Both the position numbers and the translations under genes were made by a program. This document shows positions 1 through 5,868 of a DNA stretch of 14,565 bases, piece after piece; the first letter of the stretch is position 1, and every line of letters starts with the position of its first letter. The stretch is from JAFGWO01 sp965603295 (GTDB lineage Bacteria > BMS3Abin14). Under the pieces are notes generated by a model. That model had not been told where the DNA came from, did not search any database, and saw nothing but the letters and a program-made list of their open reading frames with translations. The stretch lies in the NCBI GenBank assembly GCA_965603295.1, contig CBFDCL010000053.1, positions 1 to 14,565 of the forward strand, given 5' to 3'.

Positions 1-27
1 TAATCGATCAGAGTCAATGGCGGGTAG

Positions 28-207
28 ATGTTATCAAAGGACAGGCAGGTTTCAATGGCGCAGGTTAGATTACCGAATACGTCCAAATGTCGCCCCTGGG
101 AATTACTGGTTGCTTTGAAGTTCACGGATGATCAAAAGGCCGTAAAATTCGAGCGGTACCTAAAATCCGGCTCCGGGCAGGCTTTCCTCAACCGCCACTT
201 CAAATAA
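28..207 (+). pseudogene. GIY-YIG nuclease-family protein, C-terminal remnant
   Basis: The reading frame ending at the TAA at 205-207 encodes a tail with TSKCRPWELL, then KFTDDQKAVKFERYLKSGSG and QAFLNRHFK. This is the typical C-terminus of small single-domain GIY-YIG proteins (pattern: TSK..PW, a phenylalanine-containing strand, A..FE.YLKSGSG.AF...). The catalytic N-terminal half with the GIY and YIG motifs is not present. The frame carries stops at 1-3 and 25-27. Just upstream, another frame reads FNGAG, resembling the family's HNAG segment, so a frameshift plus nonsense changes is the simplest explanation. An ATG at 28 exists but would give only a 59-residue fragment. Part of the gene may also lie left of the window. 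Family call is fairly sure; pseudogene status is likely but rests on one edge. Confidence 0.65.
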
Positions 208-230
208 AAAGGGCCGCCTCAAAATGAGGC
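206..230 (-). terminator. possible terminator for the minus-strand MauE-like gene
   Basis: Read on the minus strand, GCCTCA-TTT-TGAGGC forms a 6-bp stem with a 3-base loop, followed after GGCCC by TTTTT. It lies about 175 bases downstream of the MauE-like gene. The five-base gap before the T run makes it weaker than a textbook terminator. Confidence 0.35.
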
Positions 231-294
231 ACCTAGAAAACCTGAGAATATGAGGTCCGACCCTATGGCTTGAACTTCACTTTGGTAACAGTTT

Positions 295-408
295 GCGATG
301 ACAGCGCAATTGTCCAACTCTCAAACTTTCCAACTCTCAAACTTTCAAACTAATTTCTCAACCCTCAAACCGTTTCCCTTTGGGCCTTGGGCTTTGGACT
401 TTGGGCTA
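295..408. repeat. heptad repeat element with half-palindrome remnant
   Basis: GCGATGACAGCGC at 295-307 is identical to 3322-3334, the outer end of the palindromic element described there. It is followed by two perfect 16-base copies (CCAACTCTCAAACTTT, 314-329 and 330-345) and further CAAACTT-like units to 370. From 381 to 407 the opposite orientation appears as TTTGGGC/TTTGGAC units. The two blocks are imperfect reverse complements. The right block runs into the TAG stop (408-406) of the minus-strand MauE-like gene. Nothing coding is evident between 208 and 405. Confidence 0.7.
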
Positions 409-1032
409 TGCGGAATAACCGTACCGCTTTCGCAGATCCGGCCACGCCACCAGATAAAGCACACCCAGAAACAGGAAGATGTCCCTGATAAGAGCCCAGC
501 GAAGCTTCCAGGGATCCCTGTTCTCCTCGGAACAGGTTCCCTCATCAGCGGGGGCGGACGGGTCGGGCTCGATGAGGACAAAGGTGTTTCCTGAGCCGCT
601 GCCATCCTCCGGAGGGAGGTCCAGCAGGGGAACCGCCTCGGAAGGTTCCTCGACGACCGTTTTCGCAGGGGAGAAGCAGCCGCAGTCGATGTCCAGGCCC
701 AGCGCCACCCCGTAGCTCAAAACCCCCAAAAAGAGGATCATCATGGCCATGGTACCCAGGATGGCCCAGCGGCGATTCAGCAGGGTCCCGAGGCCGGCCA
801 GCACTTCGACGGCCGGGAGCCCCATGGCGGCGCAGGGAACCAGAGGGTCCGGGAGGAAACGGTAGGCCGCGATGGCCTCGCTGAAACCGGTGGTGTCGGC
901 CAGTTTGGTCGCGCCGGCGTAGAGGAACAGACCGCCGATGAACAATCGGTAGCCGTGGTAAAGGAGAGGGGACAGGAGCAGTCGCCCGACACGCCCTGAC
1001 CTTTGGCTCGAAAGGATGATTTTAGTTTTCAG
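406..1032 (-). CDS. MauE/DoxX-like integral membrane protein
   Basis: The protein has four hydrophobic segments: LFIGGLFLYAGATKL near residue 30, then LVPCAAMGLPAVEVLAGLG, AILGTMAMMILFLGVLSYGV and IRDIFLFLGVLYLVAW. The motif GLDIDCGCF (Cys117 and Cys119 in the long form) and the early FLYAG..KL are characteristic of MauE and related DoxX-superfamily proteins. These are linked to redox or disulfide handling in the envelope. A Pro/Gly/Ser/Glu-rich stretch of about 45 residues precedes the last helix. No ATG or GTG precedes the first helix in frame. A TTG at 945 would truncate the N-terminus. A CTG at 1032 has GGGAGG six bases upstream and lies below a good promoter, so I prefer it (208 residues, starting MKTKIILSSQ if initiated with Met). 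Family call is good; the substrate is unknown and the start is uncertain. Confidence 0.75.
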   Translation of the reverse strand: MKTKIILSSQRSGRVGRLLLSPLLYHGYRLFIGGLFLYAGATKLADTTGFSEAIAAYRFLPDPLVPCAAMGLPAVEVLAGLGTLLNRRWAILGTMAMMILFLGVLSYGVALGLDIDCGCFSPAKTVVEEPSEAVPLLDLPPEDGSGSGNTFVLIEPDPSAPADEGTCSEENRDPWKLRWALIRDIFLFLGVLYLVAWPDLRKRYGYSA

Positions 1033-1044
1033 GTTCGGCCTCCC
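1030..1044 (-). promoter_or_regulatory. ribosome binding site and putative CTG start
   Basis: The minus strand reads GGGAGG (1044-1039), six bases (CCGAAC), then CTG (1032-1030). The frame is open to a TGA at 1056-1054. No ATG, GTG or TTG occurs in frame between that stop and the TTG at 945, which already lies inside the first helix region. This site decides the start chosen for the MauE-like gene. Confidence 0.45.
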
Positions 1045-1090
1045 GCTGGAAATTCAGTGGTAAAAACACTAAACGGCGCACGCGATGTGG

Positions 1091-1119
1091 ATTATTTTAC
1101 GATCCCCGGGTTCTGTCAA
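1091..1119 (-). promoter_or_regulatory. sigma-70-type promoter for the MauE-like gene
   Basis: On the minus strand TTGACA (1119-1114, perfect -35) is followed by a 17-base spacer and AATAAT (1096-1091, five of six matches to -10). Transcription would start near 1084, giving a leader of about 50 bases to the CTG at 1032. Confidence 0.6.
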
Positions 1120-1121
1120 GG

Positions 1122-1265
1122 GGGGGGGAACAGGACGCAGGAAAGTCAAGGTCCAACGTCCAACGAAGGGACCAAAAGTTAAACGTTGAATGCTGTTTTT
1201 CTTTAAACCTCAAACTTCAAACCCCTGTTCCCCTTCTGAACCCTGAACTCTGAACTCTGAACGGT
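1122..1265. repeat. heptad-type repeat cluster in the divergent intergenic region
   Basis: The 368-base gap between the MauE-like gene and the peptidase contains GTCCAAC twice (1151-1164), a GTTAAAC/GTTGAAT pair (1178-1192), AAACCTC/AAACTTC units (1205-1222) and CTGAACC/CTGAACT/CTGAACT/CTGAACG (1236-1263). A perfect 10-bp inverted repeat, GGGGAACAGG (1125-1134) and CCTGTTCCCC (1224-1233), spans most of it. A weak plus-strand promoter candidate for the peptidase is TTGCGC-17-TAAACT (1276-1304), with only three of six -35 matches. Confidence 0.6.
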
Positions 1266-1315
1266 TTTTTCCCGTTTGCGCCCTGGGACAGGTAGGGGTA
1301 AACTTTTATTCAGTA

Positions 1316-1336
1316 CGGGCCATGGGGGTTGGCCCG
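1316..1336 (+). other. hairpin in the peptidase leader
   Basis: CGGGCCA and TGGCCCG form a perfect 7-bp stem around a 7-base loop (TGGGGGT), about 65 bases before the peptidase start. No T run follows, so it is not a standard terminator. A role in the leader is possible but unproven. Confidence 0.35.
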
Positions 1337-1401
1337 GCGAAGATTCCGTTTCCTCCCTGATCACATCCCCGTGCCCGGACATTGAAAAATGGGGGTGCGC
1401 C

Positions 1402-3072
1402 ATGTCAAAGACCATGGGAACAGTAGCTCTTTTCCTCATTGTTTTCCTTGCCTTTTCCATCTTTTCGATGATCGTCGCCAGGAAAGCCGAGGGGGCTGTC
1501 AAGTCGGAAGGGGTGTCCCTGCTCAATGTCGATGATCTGCACACGCTGGGAATCCTTGGCAGCGGCATTACCGTGGGAGTCATCTCCGACGGGGCCAACA
1601 GCCTTGTTGCCGCGCAGGCTGTCGGTGACTTGCCGGGTGTTTTCACAACCGGTAGCTGCACCCTTCCCACGTCCTGCAACGAGGGGACCGCAATGCTGGA
1701 AATCGTCCACGATGTGGCTCCGGCGGCGGGCCTTGCTTTTTGTGCAGGCATGGCCAGTACGGGCGATTTTCTCCAGTGCCTCACAGATCTGACGGCCCAC
1801 GGTGTGGACATCATCGTGGATGACGTCCTGTTCTACGAGGAACCGTACTTTTCCGACGGCCCGGCCGCCCAGGCCGTGGCGTCCCTCGTCTCGTCGGGGA
1901 TCATCTACATTGCATCCGCAGGAAACGATGGCGAGAGCCACTACGAGGCCCTTAAGGCCGGCGGCGGCTTTGAGCACGATTTTGGAGAGGCGGCCGGTGC
2001 GGGGGTCGATCCGTTCATGGAGATCCGGGTGGGGAGCGGGGAGGAAAACGACTTGACCGTCTACCTCCAGTGGAACGACGAATGGGGCAACTCCATTGCC
2101 AACTTCAACATGAGGTTGTGGGACGCAAGCATGAGCGCCGAGATCGCTTCAGCCCTCGGGGACCAGACGGGCGCAGACCCCCTCGAGATCCTGACCTGGA
2201 CCAACAGTTCCGGACAGGCCGTCACCGTCAACCTCCTGGTGGAAGGCCTGGGCGGTGACGTGAGCACCTTCGAGATGTTTCTCAAGGGGGACGGGTTTCT
2301 CCAGGCCCAATACGTTGACGTCAACGGGGATGGCGGGGTCGTCGGCCACGCGGCCGTGCCGGGAATCATAACTGTTGGAGCTGTGGATGCCGCAACACCC
2401 ACGACCATTGAACAGTTCAGCTCCCAGGGACCCTCAAGAATTGGAACCCTGACAATGATTACCCGTCCGAAACCGGACCTTGTTGCCGCTGATAACGTGT
2501 TGGTGAGCGGAGTGGGTGGCTTCGGAACTCCCTTCTCCGGCACTTCGGCGGCGGCCCCCCATGTGGCCGGGATCGCGGCCCTCCTTCTAAGCGCCGAACC
2601 GTCTACCACCGTTTCGGAAATTGGAAATGCATTGATCGGTTCAGCCGTGGACCTGGGAGACCCGGGTTTTGACTCTGTCTATGGATATGGCCGCGTGGAC
2701 GCCCTTGCGGCCTTCAACAGACTAACCTCCGGAAGAGGCGGGGGCGGCTGTTTCATTGCCACGGCAGCGTACGGATCGATGGAGCACCCGGCGGTAAACA
2801 TCCTCCGGCGTTTCAGGGATGAGGTTCTGATGAAATTCGGCACTGGAAGGGCTTTTATAAGATTGTATTACAGGCATTCCCCCCATGCGGCCCGGTGGAT
2901 GGAAGACAGCCGGTGGGCCGGTGCCGTCGTTGGAATCCTCCTGTTTCCGGTGATCCTCATGGCCTGGGCAACTTTGAATCCGGGAATGCTGTTGATGCTG
3001 CTGATCTTGGCATCTGTGTACGTAACAGTCGCCGGACAAAGGAGGGCCTGCCGGAAAAAATACTGGACCTAG
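1402..3072 (+). CDS. secreted subtilisin/sedolisin-like serine peptidase with CFI-box C-terminal sorting domain
   Basis: The predicted product has 556 residues. The start is the ATG at 1402, which gives an N-terminal signal or anchor helix (about residues 6-26) preceded by Lys3. The S8-type core follows: Asp63 in VGVISDGANS, Glu94 in NEGTAMLEIVHDVAP where most subtilisins have HGTH, Asn175 in ASAGND (oxyanion position) and Ser382 in GTSAAAPHVAG. A Glu in place of the catalytic His is reminiscent of sedolisin-like (S53-like) members of the clan. His103 lies nine residues downstream. The C-terminus starts with CFIATAAYGS (Cys450), continues with HPAV..LRRFRD and YYRHSPHAARW, and ends in one or two hydrophobic segments (about residues 507-542) and basic residues. 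This is the CFI-box-CTERM arrangement, thought to target surface proteins for processing. Substrate unknown. Repeat clusters lie on both sides of the gene. Confidence 0.85.
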   Translation: MSKTMGTVALFLIVFLAFSIFSMIVARKAEGAVKSEGVSLLNVDDLHTLGILGSGITVGVISDGANSLVAAQAVGDLPGVFTTGSCTLPTSCNEGTAMLEIVHDVAPAAGLAFCAGMASTGDFLQCLTDLTAHGVDIIVDDVLFYEEPYFSDGPAAQAVASLVSSGIIYIASAGNDGESHYEALKAGGGFEHDFGEAAGAGVDPFMEIRVGSGEENDLTVYLQWNDEWGNSIANFNMRLWDASMSAEIASALGDQTGADPLEILTWTNSSGQAVTVNLLVEGLGGDVSTFEMFLKGDGFLQAQYVDVNGDGGVVGHAAVPGIITVGAVDAATPTTIEQFSSQGPSRIGTLTMITRPKPDLVAADNVLVSGVGGFGTPFSGTSAAAPHVAGIAALLLSAEPSTTVSEIGNALIGSAVDLGDPGFDSVYGYGRVDALAAFNRLTSGRGGGGCFIATAAYGSMEHPAVNILRRFRDEVLMKFGTGRAFIRLYYRHSPHAARWMEDSRWAGAVVGILLFPVILMAWATLNPGMLLMLLILASVYVTVAGQRRACRKKYWT

Positions 3073-3105
3073 ACCTGGACCTGAAAGGATCTTGTCTGTT
3101 TCATT

Positions 3106-3380
3106 TCAATGTTTTACGTTTAATGTTCAACGTGAAAACCGTGTTCGGAGTTCAGGGCTCTTCGCTGAAGCTACGGCGGACAAGTTACACACGGCCAGGG
3201 CGTGATGACTGGGCGTGTCATTGCGAGGTGCACACCAACCAAAGCAATCTCGGGCCAAGCCATAATACCGCTTCAGTTCCCTACCCTCACTCTTGAGATC
3301 GCTTCACGTGGGTAAGGATTCGCGATGACAGCGCGGTTTCGAAACTTTCAAACTTTCAAATTTCCAAACTCTCAAACTTC
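3106..3380. repeat. composite repeat element downstream of the peptidase
   Basis: The 395-base gap 3073-3467 holds no convincing gene. GT-rich units (ATGTTTT, ACGTTTA, ATGTTCA, 3113-3133) form one side. CAAACTT/TCAAACT/CCAAACT units (3342-3378) form the other, in the reverse-complement sense. A palindromic element with 36-base arms lies between them. The right heptads closely resemble those at 314-351. Confidence 0.7.
3216..3330. repeat. palindromic element with 36-base inverted arms
   Basis: The left arm 3216-3251 starts TGTCATTGCGAGG and ends AAGCAATCTC. The right arm 3295-3330 starts GAGATCGCTTC and ends CGCGATGACA. Reverse-complementing the right arm gives exactly 36 bases with conserved outer (TGTCATYGCGA) and inner (AAGCRATCTC) blocks and a diverged middle. 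The loop is 43 bases. From memory, ends of this type occur as dispersed palindromic repeats in unrelated bacteria. No transposase is present, so it would be non-autonomous. Confidence 0.75.
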
Positions 3381-3467
3381 CATACTGTTCCTCCCTTCCA
3401 TTTTCATATATCCTTGAAAAATTCGGGAATTCCCTTTCGGGTACCGTTTGAAAATGAGGAGATATCA

Positions 3468-3935
3468 ATGATTCGCGTTGAAATCCCCGGCCTCGGCAGT
3501 CTGTCGTTTTATTACCTTGTTCTGGACCTGAACGGGACCCTCACGCTGGACGGGAACCTGATCCCCGGTGTTCGTGAGCGGTTGGAGAACCTTGCCGGGA
3601 GTCTGGACATCCACATCCTGACCGCGGATACCCTGGGCGGGGCCGCTGAAATCGACCGTGATCTGCCCGTGACCCTGAAAACCGTTTCGGAAAAGGACCA
3701 GGTTGAGGAAAAACGCGCCTACGTTCGCCACCTGCCCCGGCGCTCCATCGCTGTGGGGAACGGCCGAAACGACACCGGGATGCTGGCCGATGCGGCGCTG
3801 GGGATTGCGGTCCTCGGTCCCGAGGGTGTTTCCCCGGGGGCGCTGCAGGCGGCAGATGTGGTCGTGAACGATATTAACGATGGGTTGGATCTTTTGATCT
3901 ATCCTGACCGGCTGAAAGCAACATTGAGGAGTTAA
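3468..3935 (+). CDS. HAD-superfamily protein, soluble P-type ATPase-like (COG4087 type)
   Basis: The product has 155 residues. The start is the ATG at 3468, with AGGAG six bases upstream. HAD motifs are visible in order: motif I LDLNGTLTLDG (Asp20, with Asn22 where phosphatases have the second Asp), motif II ILTADT (Thr52), lysines at 76 and 82 that could supply motif III, and motif IV VGNGRNDTGMLADAALGIAV (Asp102). The opening pattern (MIRVEIPG.G.L....LVLDLNGTL) matches the small proteins often annotated as soluble P-type ATPases. There is no cap domain and no membrane segment, so it should be cytosolic. The Asn at the general acid/base position argues against ordinary phosphatase chemistry. 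A GGGAATTCCC palindrome (3425-3434) lies upstream. The substrate is unknown, and neighbours give no hint. Confidence 0.8.
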   Translation: MIRVEIPGLGSLSFYYLVLDLNGTLTLDGNLIPGVRERLENLAGSLDIHILTADTLGGAAEIDRDLPVTLKTVSEKDQVEEKRAYVRHLPRRSIAVGNGRNDTGMLADAALGIAVLGPEGVSPGALQAADVVVNDINDGLDLLIYPDRLKATLRS

Positions 3936-4170
3936 TGCGGCCACCAATAGCACGTCATCTATCCCTCGCCTTCGCTCGGAACCCTGATCCTGTCGATGGG
4001 CTTCGTACTCCCTCCTCGGCAATCCTTACGTACGTTATCGTGTACGCTCCGGTTGCCTTGTCAGTCGAGCCTCGTATCTGACGCACTCTTGGCGGCCTTT
4101 ATAGAGCGGGACCTCCGGTTTCCTCAGGACTCTGGCCTTGAATCCGGGGCACTCTGAACGACCTTAAAAA
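3936..4170. other. structured non-coding spacer, possible dispersed repeat
   Basis: No convincing gene is seen here. The spacer contains an imperfect 40-base hairpin at 4018-4057: GGCAA (4018-4022) pairs with TTGCC (4053-4057), and CGTAC (4029-4033) with GTACG (4042-4046). The two stems are separated by a symmetric 6/6 internal loop. The stretch is long, GC-rich and composed differently from the heptad elements. From memory, very similar text recurs between genes of Desulfobacterota-like genomes, but I cannot verify that here. Confidence 0.4.
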
Positions 4171-4174
4171 TAGT

Positions 4175-4200
4175 AAAGGGGCCGTAAGGCCCCTTTTTTT
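4175..4200 (+). terminator. intrinsic terminator between convergent genes
   Basis: GGGGCC-GTAA-GGCCCC (4178-4193) is a perfect GC stem with a tetraloop, flanked by AAA and a run of seven T. It ends plus-strand transcripts from the HAD gene. On the minus strand the T tract is shorter (TTT, then ACTATTTTT), but it can serve the convergent purU gene, whose stop is 31 bases away. Confidence 0.85.
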
Positions 4201-4220
4201 GAAATTTGAAATTTGAAATT
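4198..4220. repeat. short heptad run TTTGAAA x3
   Basis: Three perfect copies of TTTGAAA (4198-4218) plus TT lie between the terminator and the purU stop codon. This is the simplest example of the 7-base units seen in the other gaps. No second arm is evident here. Confidence 0.7.
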
Positions 4221-4223
4221 ATT

Positions 4224-5102
4224 TTATCCCCCAAACACCACCGTTTTGCCGTTGTGGATCAAAACCCGGTTCTCCACGTGCAGGGCCACCGCCCGGGCGA
4301 GGACCATTTTTTCGATATCCTGGCCTTTCCTTTTCAGGGTCTCGATGTTGTCGCGGTGCGTGACCGAGACCACATCCTGGTAGATGATGGGCCCCTGGTC
4401 AAGGTCCTCGGTGACATAATGGCTGGTGGCTCCGATGATTTTGACCCCGCGCTTGAACGCCTGCATGTAAGGGTCTGCGCCGATAAAGGCCGGGAGAAAG
4501 GAATGGTGGATGTTGATGATGCTGTTTCGGTAGGACTGGACCAGCTTGGGCGTCAGGATCTGCATGTAACGGGCCAGGACGACGGTGTCCGTATGCTCCC
4601 TCTTGAGGATTTCGATGACCTGGTCCTCCTGTTCCCTTTTTGTCTCCTTGGTAACAGGGAGGAAGTGGTAGGGGATGTTGTAGTACCCCGCCATGTCCTG
4701 CAGGTCCTCGTGGTTGCTGATGATGCACGGGATGTCAATATCGAGGTGGCCGCTCCGCCAGCGGTACAGAAGATCCAGGAGACAGTGCCCCTGTTTGGAG
4801 ACGAGGATCGCCACGCTTCTTTTCCTGTCCGAGAAGAAAAGGCGGTGGGCCATTCCCAGACGCCAGCACACCTGGCTGAATTCCGCGTCCAGGTCCTCCC
4901 TGCGGACCTGGAAGTTGGTCATGTCCCAGCGGATCCGCATGAAAAACATGTCCTCCACCGGGTCGGTGTGCTGATCGAGGTAAACGATGTTCCCGCCGTT
5001 GTCGAAGATCCAATTGGTGATGGTGGCGATGATCCCTTTTGTGTCCTTACCCTGGATAAGGGCGGTAACGCAAAGAGGGGCTGATTCGGTGCGTTCTTCC
5101 AT
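4224..5102 (-). CDS. purU: formyltetrahydrofolate deformylase
   Basis: The product has 292 residues, close to the usual 280-290. PurU hydrolyses 10-formyltetrahydrofolate to formate and tetrahydrofolate, balancing one-carbon pools and supplying formate. An N-terminal ACT-type domain (about residues 9-85, with DTKGIIATITNWIFDNGGNI) is followed by a formyltransferase domain. The catalytic set is visible: Asn197 and His199 in INIHHSFLPAF, and Asp235 in VTEDLDQGPII. The PurU-specific signature AF..GVKIIGATSHYVTEDLDQGPI is intact. The ATG at 5102 has GAAGAGGAA just upstream. The gene is divergent from gatC and convergent with the HAD gene. A promoter candidate lies at 5182-5209. Confidence 0.95.
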   Translation of the reverse strand: MEERTESAPLCVTALIQGKDTKGIIATITNWIFDNGGNIVYLDQHTDPVEDMFFMRIRWDMTNFQVRREDLDAEFSQVCWRLGMAHRLFFSDRKRSVAILVSKQGHCLLDLLYRWRSGHLDIDIPCIISNHEDLQDMAGYYNIPYHFLPVTKETKREQEDQVIEILKREHTDTVVLARYMQILTPKLVQSYRNSIINIHHSFLPAFIGADPYMQAFKRGVKIIGATSHYVTEDLDQGPIIYQDVVSVTHRDNIETLKRKGQDIEKMVLARAVALHVENRVLIHNGKTVVFGG

Positions 5103-5181
5103 GGGTTTCCTCTTCTCCGGCTTCTGAAAAACCCGGACCGCTTCGGTGGCCCGACAGCTTCGGTGTTGTCTAAACCTTTCT

Positions 5182-5209
5182 AGAATAAATAAAAAATAAT
5201 AAAGGTCAA
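5182..5209 (-). promoter_or_regulatory. candidate promoter for purU
   Basis: The minus strand reads TTGACC (5209-5204), a 16-base AT-rich spacer and TATTCT (5187-5182). These match the sigma-70 consensus at five and four of six positions. It lies about 80 bases upstream of the purU ATG, in the only markedly AT-rich patch of the purU/gatC gap. Confidence 0.45.
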
Positions 5210-5219
5210 CCTGAAATCA

Positions 5220-5251
5220 TTCCCCGCAGTCCGGGATCTGAATTCGGGGAA
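5220..5251. other. 7-bp inverted repeat upstream of gatC
   Basis: TTCCCCG (5220-5226) and CGGGGAA (5245-5251) form a perfect 7-bp inverted repeat with an 18-base loop in the divergent purU/gatC region. No T run follows. It could be an operator or leader hairpin. I saw no convincing gatC promoter in the rest of this 311-base gap. Confidence 0.3.
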
Positions 5252-5413
5252 GAGTGTTCCTGCTGCTGACGATTGTCACCCCTGAAATGGACTTGTTGGG
5301 CGCGGATGTGGTAAACAGATTCTGGTTTCCGTGTTCCTGACAGAGACCGAAAATGGGAGGGGGATCCGGAACGTTTCTGACACGAAATGAGGGGATTTCC
5401 CGGGAGGGAACTT

Positions 5414-5704
5414 TTGAAGATCACACCTGAAATTGTCCAACATGTGGCCCGCCTCGCGAGGCTGGACCTTGACGATGATGAGGCCCGGAAGATGCAGAAG
5501 CAGTTGGGAGATATCCTGGGCTACATTGGGCTCCTCGAGGAGTTGGATTTAGACGATATTCCTCCTACGTCCCACGTCATAAAGATGGACAACGTCATGA
5601 GAGAGGACGAAGTGAAACCCTCCCTCCCGGTGGGAAAAGGGCTCGCCAACGCACCGGAGAAAGAGGGAAATGCGTTTAAGGTGCCGAGGATTATAGAGGA
5701 TTAG
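5414..5704 (+). CDS. gatC: aspartyl/glutamyl-tRNA amidotransferase subunit C
   Basis: The product has 96 residues, the normal GatC size. GatC is the small structural subunit that ties GatA to GatB in the cytosolic GatCAB complex. Family features are clear: the opening KITPEIVQHVARLARLDLDDDE, the helix QLGDILGYIGLLEELDLDDIPPTSHV, and the extended tail MREDEVKPSLP...FKVPRIIED. The TTG start at 5414 is chosen because GGGAGGGA lies just upstream and the family begins here; the open frame extends upstream to 5387 without conserved residues. The gene is first in the plus-strand cluster, followed by gatA after a 164-base gap holding a heptad inverted repeat. Confidence 0.93.
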   Translation: MKITPEIVQHVARLARLDLDDDEARKMQKQLGDILGYIGLLEELDLDDIPPTSHVIKMDNVMREDEVKPSLPVGKGLANAPEKEGNAFKVPRIIED

Positions 5705-5707
5705 GCG

Positions 5708-5826
5708 AATTCCAAATTCCAGATTTCAGATTTCAAAATATATGCAGGACGGCTGCCTTTCCTTCCGAAGTCTGGAATCTGGAATCTTGATTCTGGAGTC
5801 TGAATTTTGAATTTTGAAATTTTTAA
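5708..5826. repeat. heptad inverted-repeat element between gatC and gatA
   Basis: The left arm (5708-5739) is made of CCAAATT/CCAGATT/TCAGATT/TCAAAAT units. The right arm (5771-5826) is made of TCTGGAA/TCTTGAT/TCTGGAG/TCTGAAT/TTTGAAT units. The right arm resembles the reverse complement of the left in both unit sequence and 7-base phase. The element starts right after the gatC stop, ends about 40 bases before gatA, and would fold into a long hairpin in a gatC-gatA transcript. Confidence 0.75.
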
Positions 5827-5868
5827 TTATGTGACGGAGCCAACGTCAAAGACCCGGGAAAGGGAACC

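Noticed and set aside
295..370. Possible CRISPR array from closely spaced repeats
   Set aside because: The repeats are 7 or 16 bases long with no unique spacers of regular length. No cas genes are present.
1276..1401. Upstream TTG start extending the peptidase by 42 residues
   Set aside because: The extension would place a non-hydrophobic stretch before the signal helix. The ATG at 1402 directly precedes a normal N-terminal hydrophobic segment.
1265..1401. Riboswitch (for example c-di-GMP type) in the peptidase leader
   Set aside because: Only a simple 7-bp hairpin is visible. Conserved riboswitch core motifs I know are absent.
4206..5084. 292-codon open frame on the plus strand opposite purU
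   Set aside because: It is an antisense shadow of a clear purU gene with the full catalytic set. Its composition (many Val, Asp, His) is typical of a reverse-strand artefact in GC-rich DNA.
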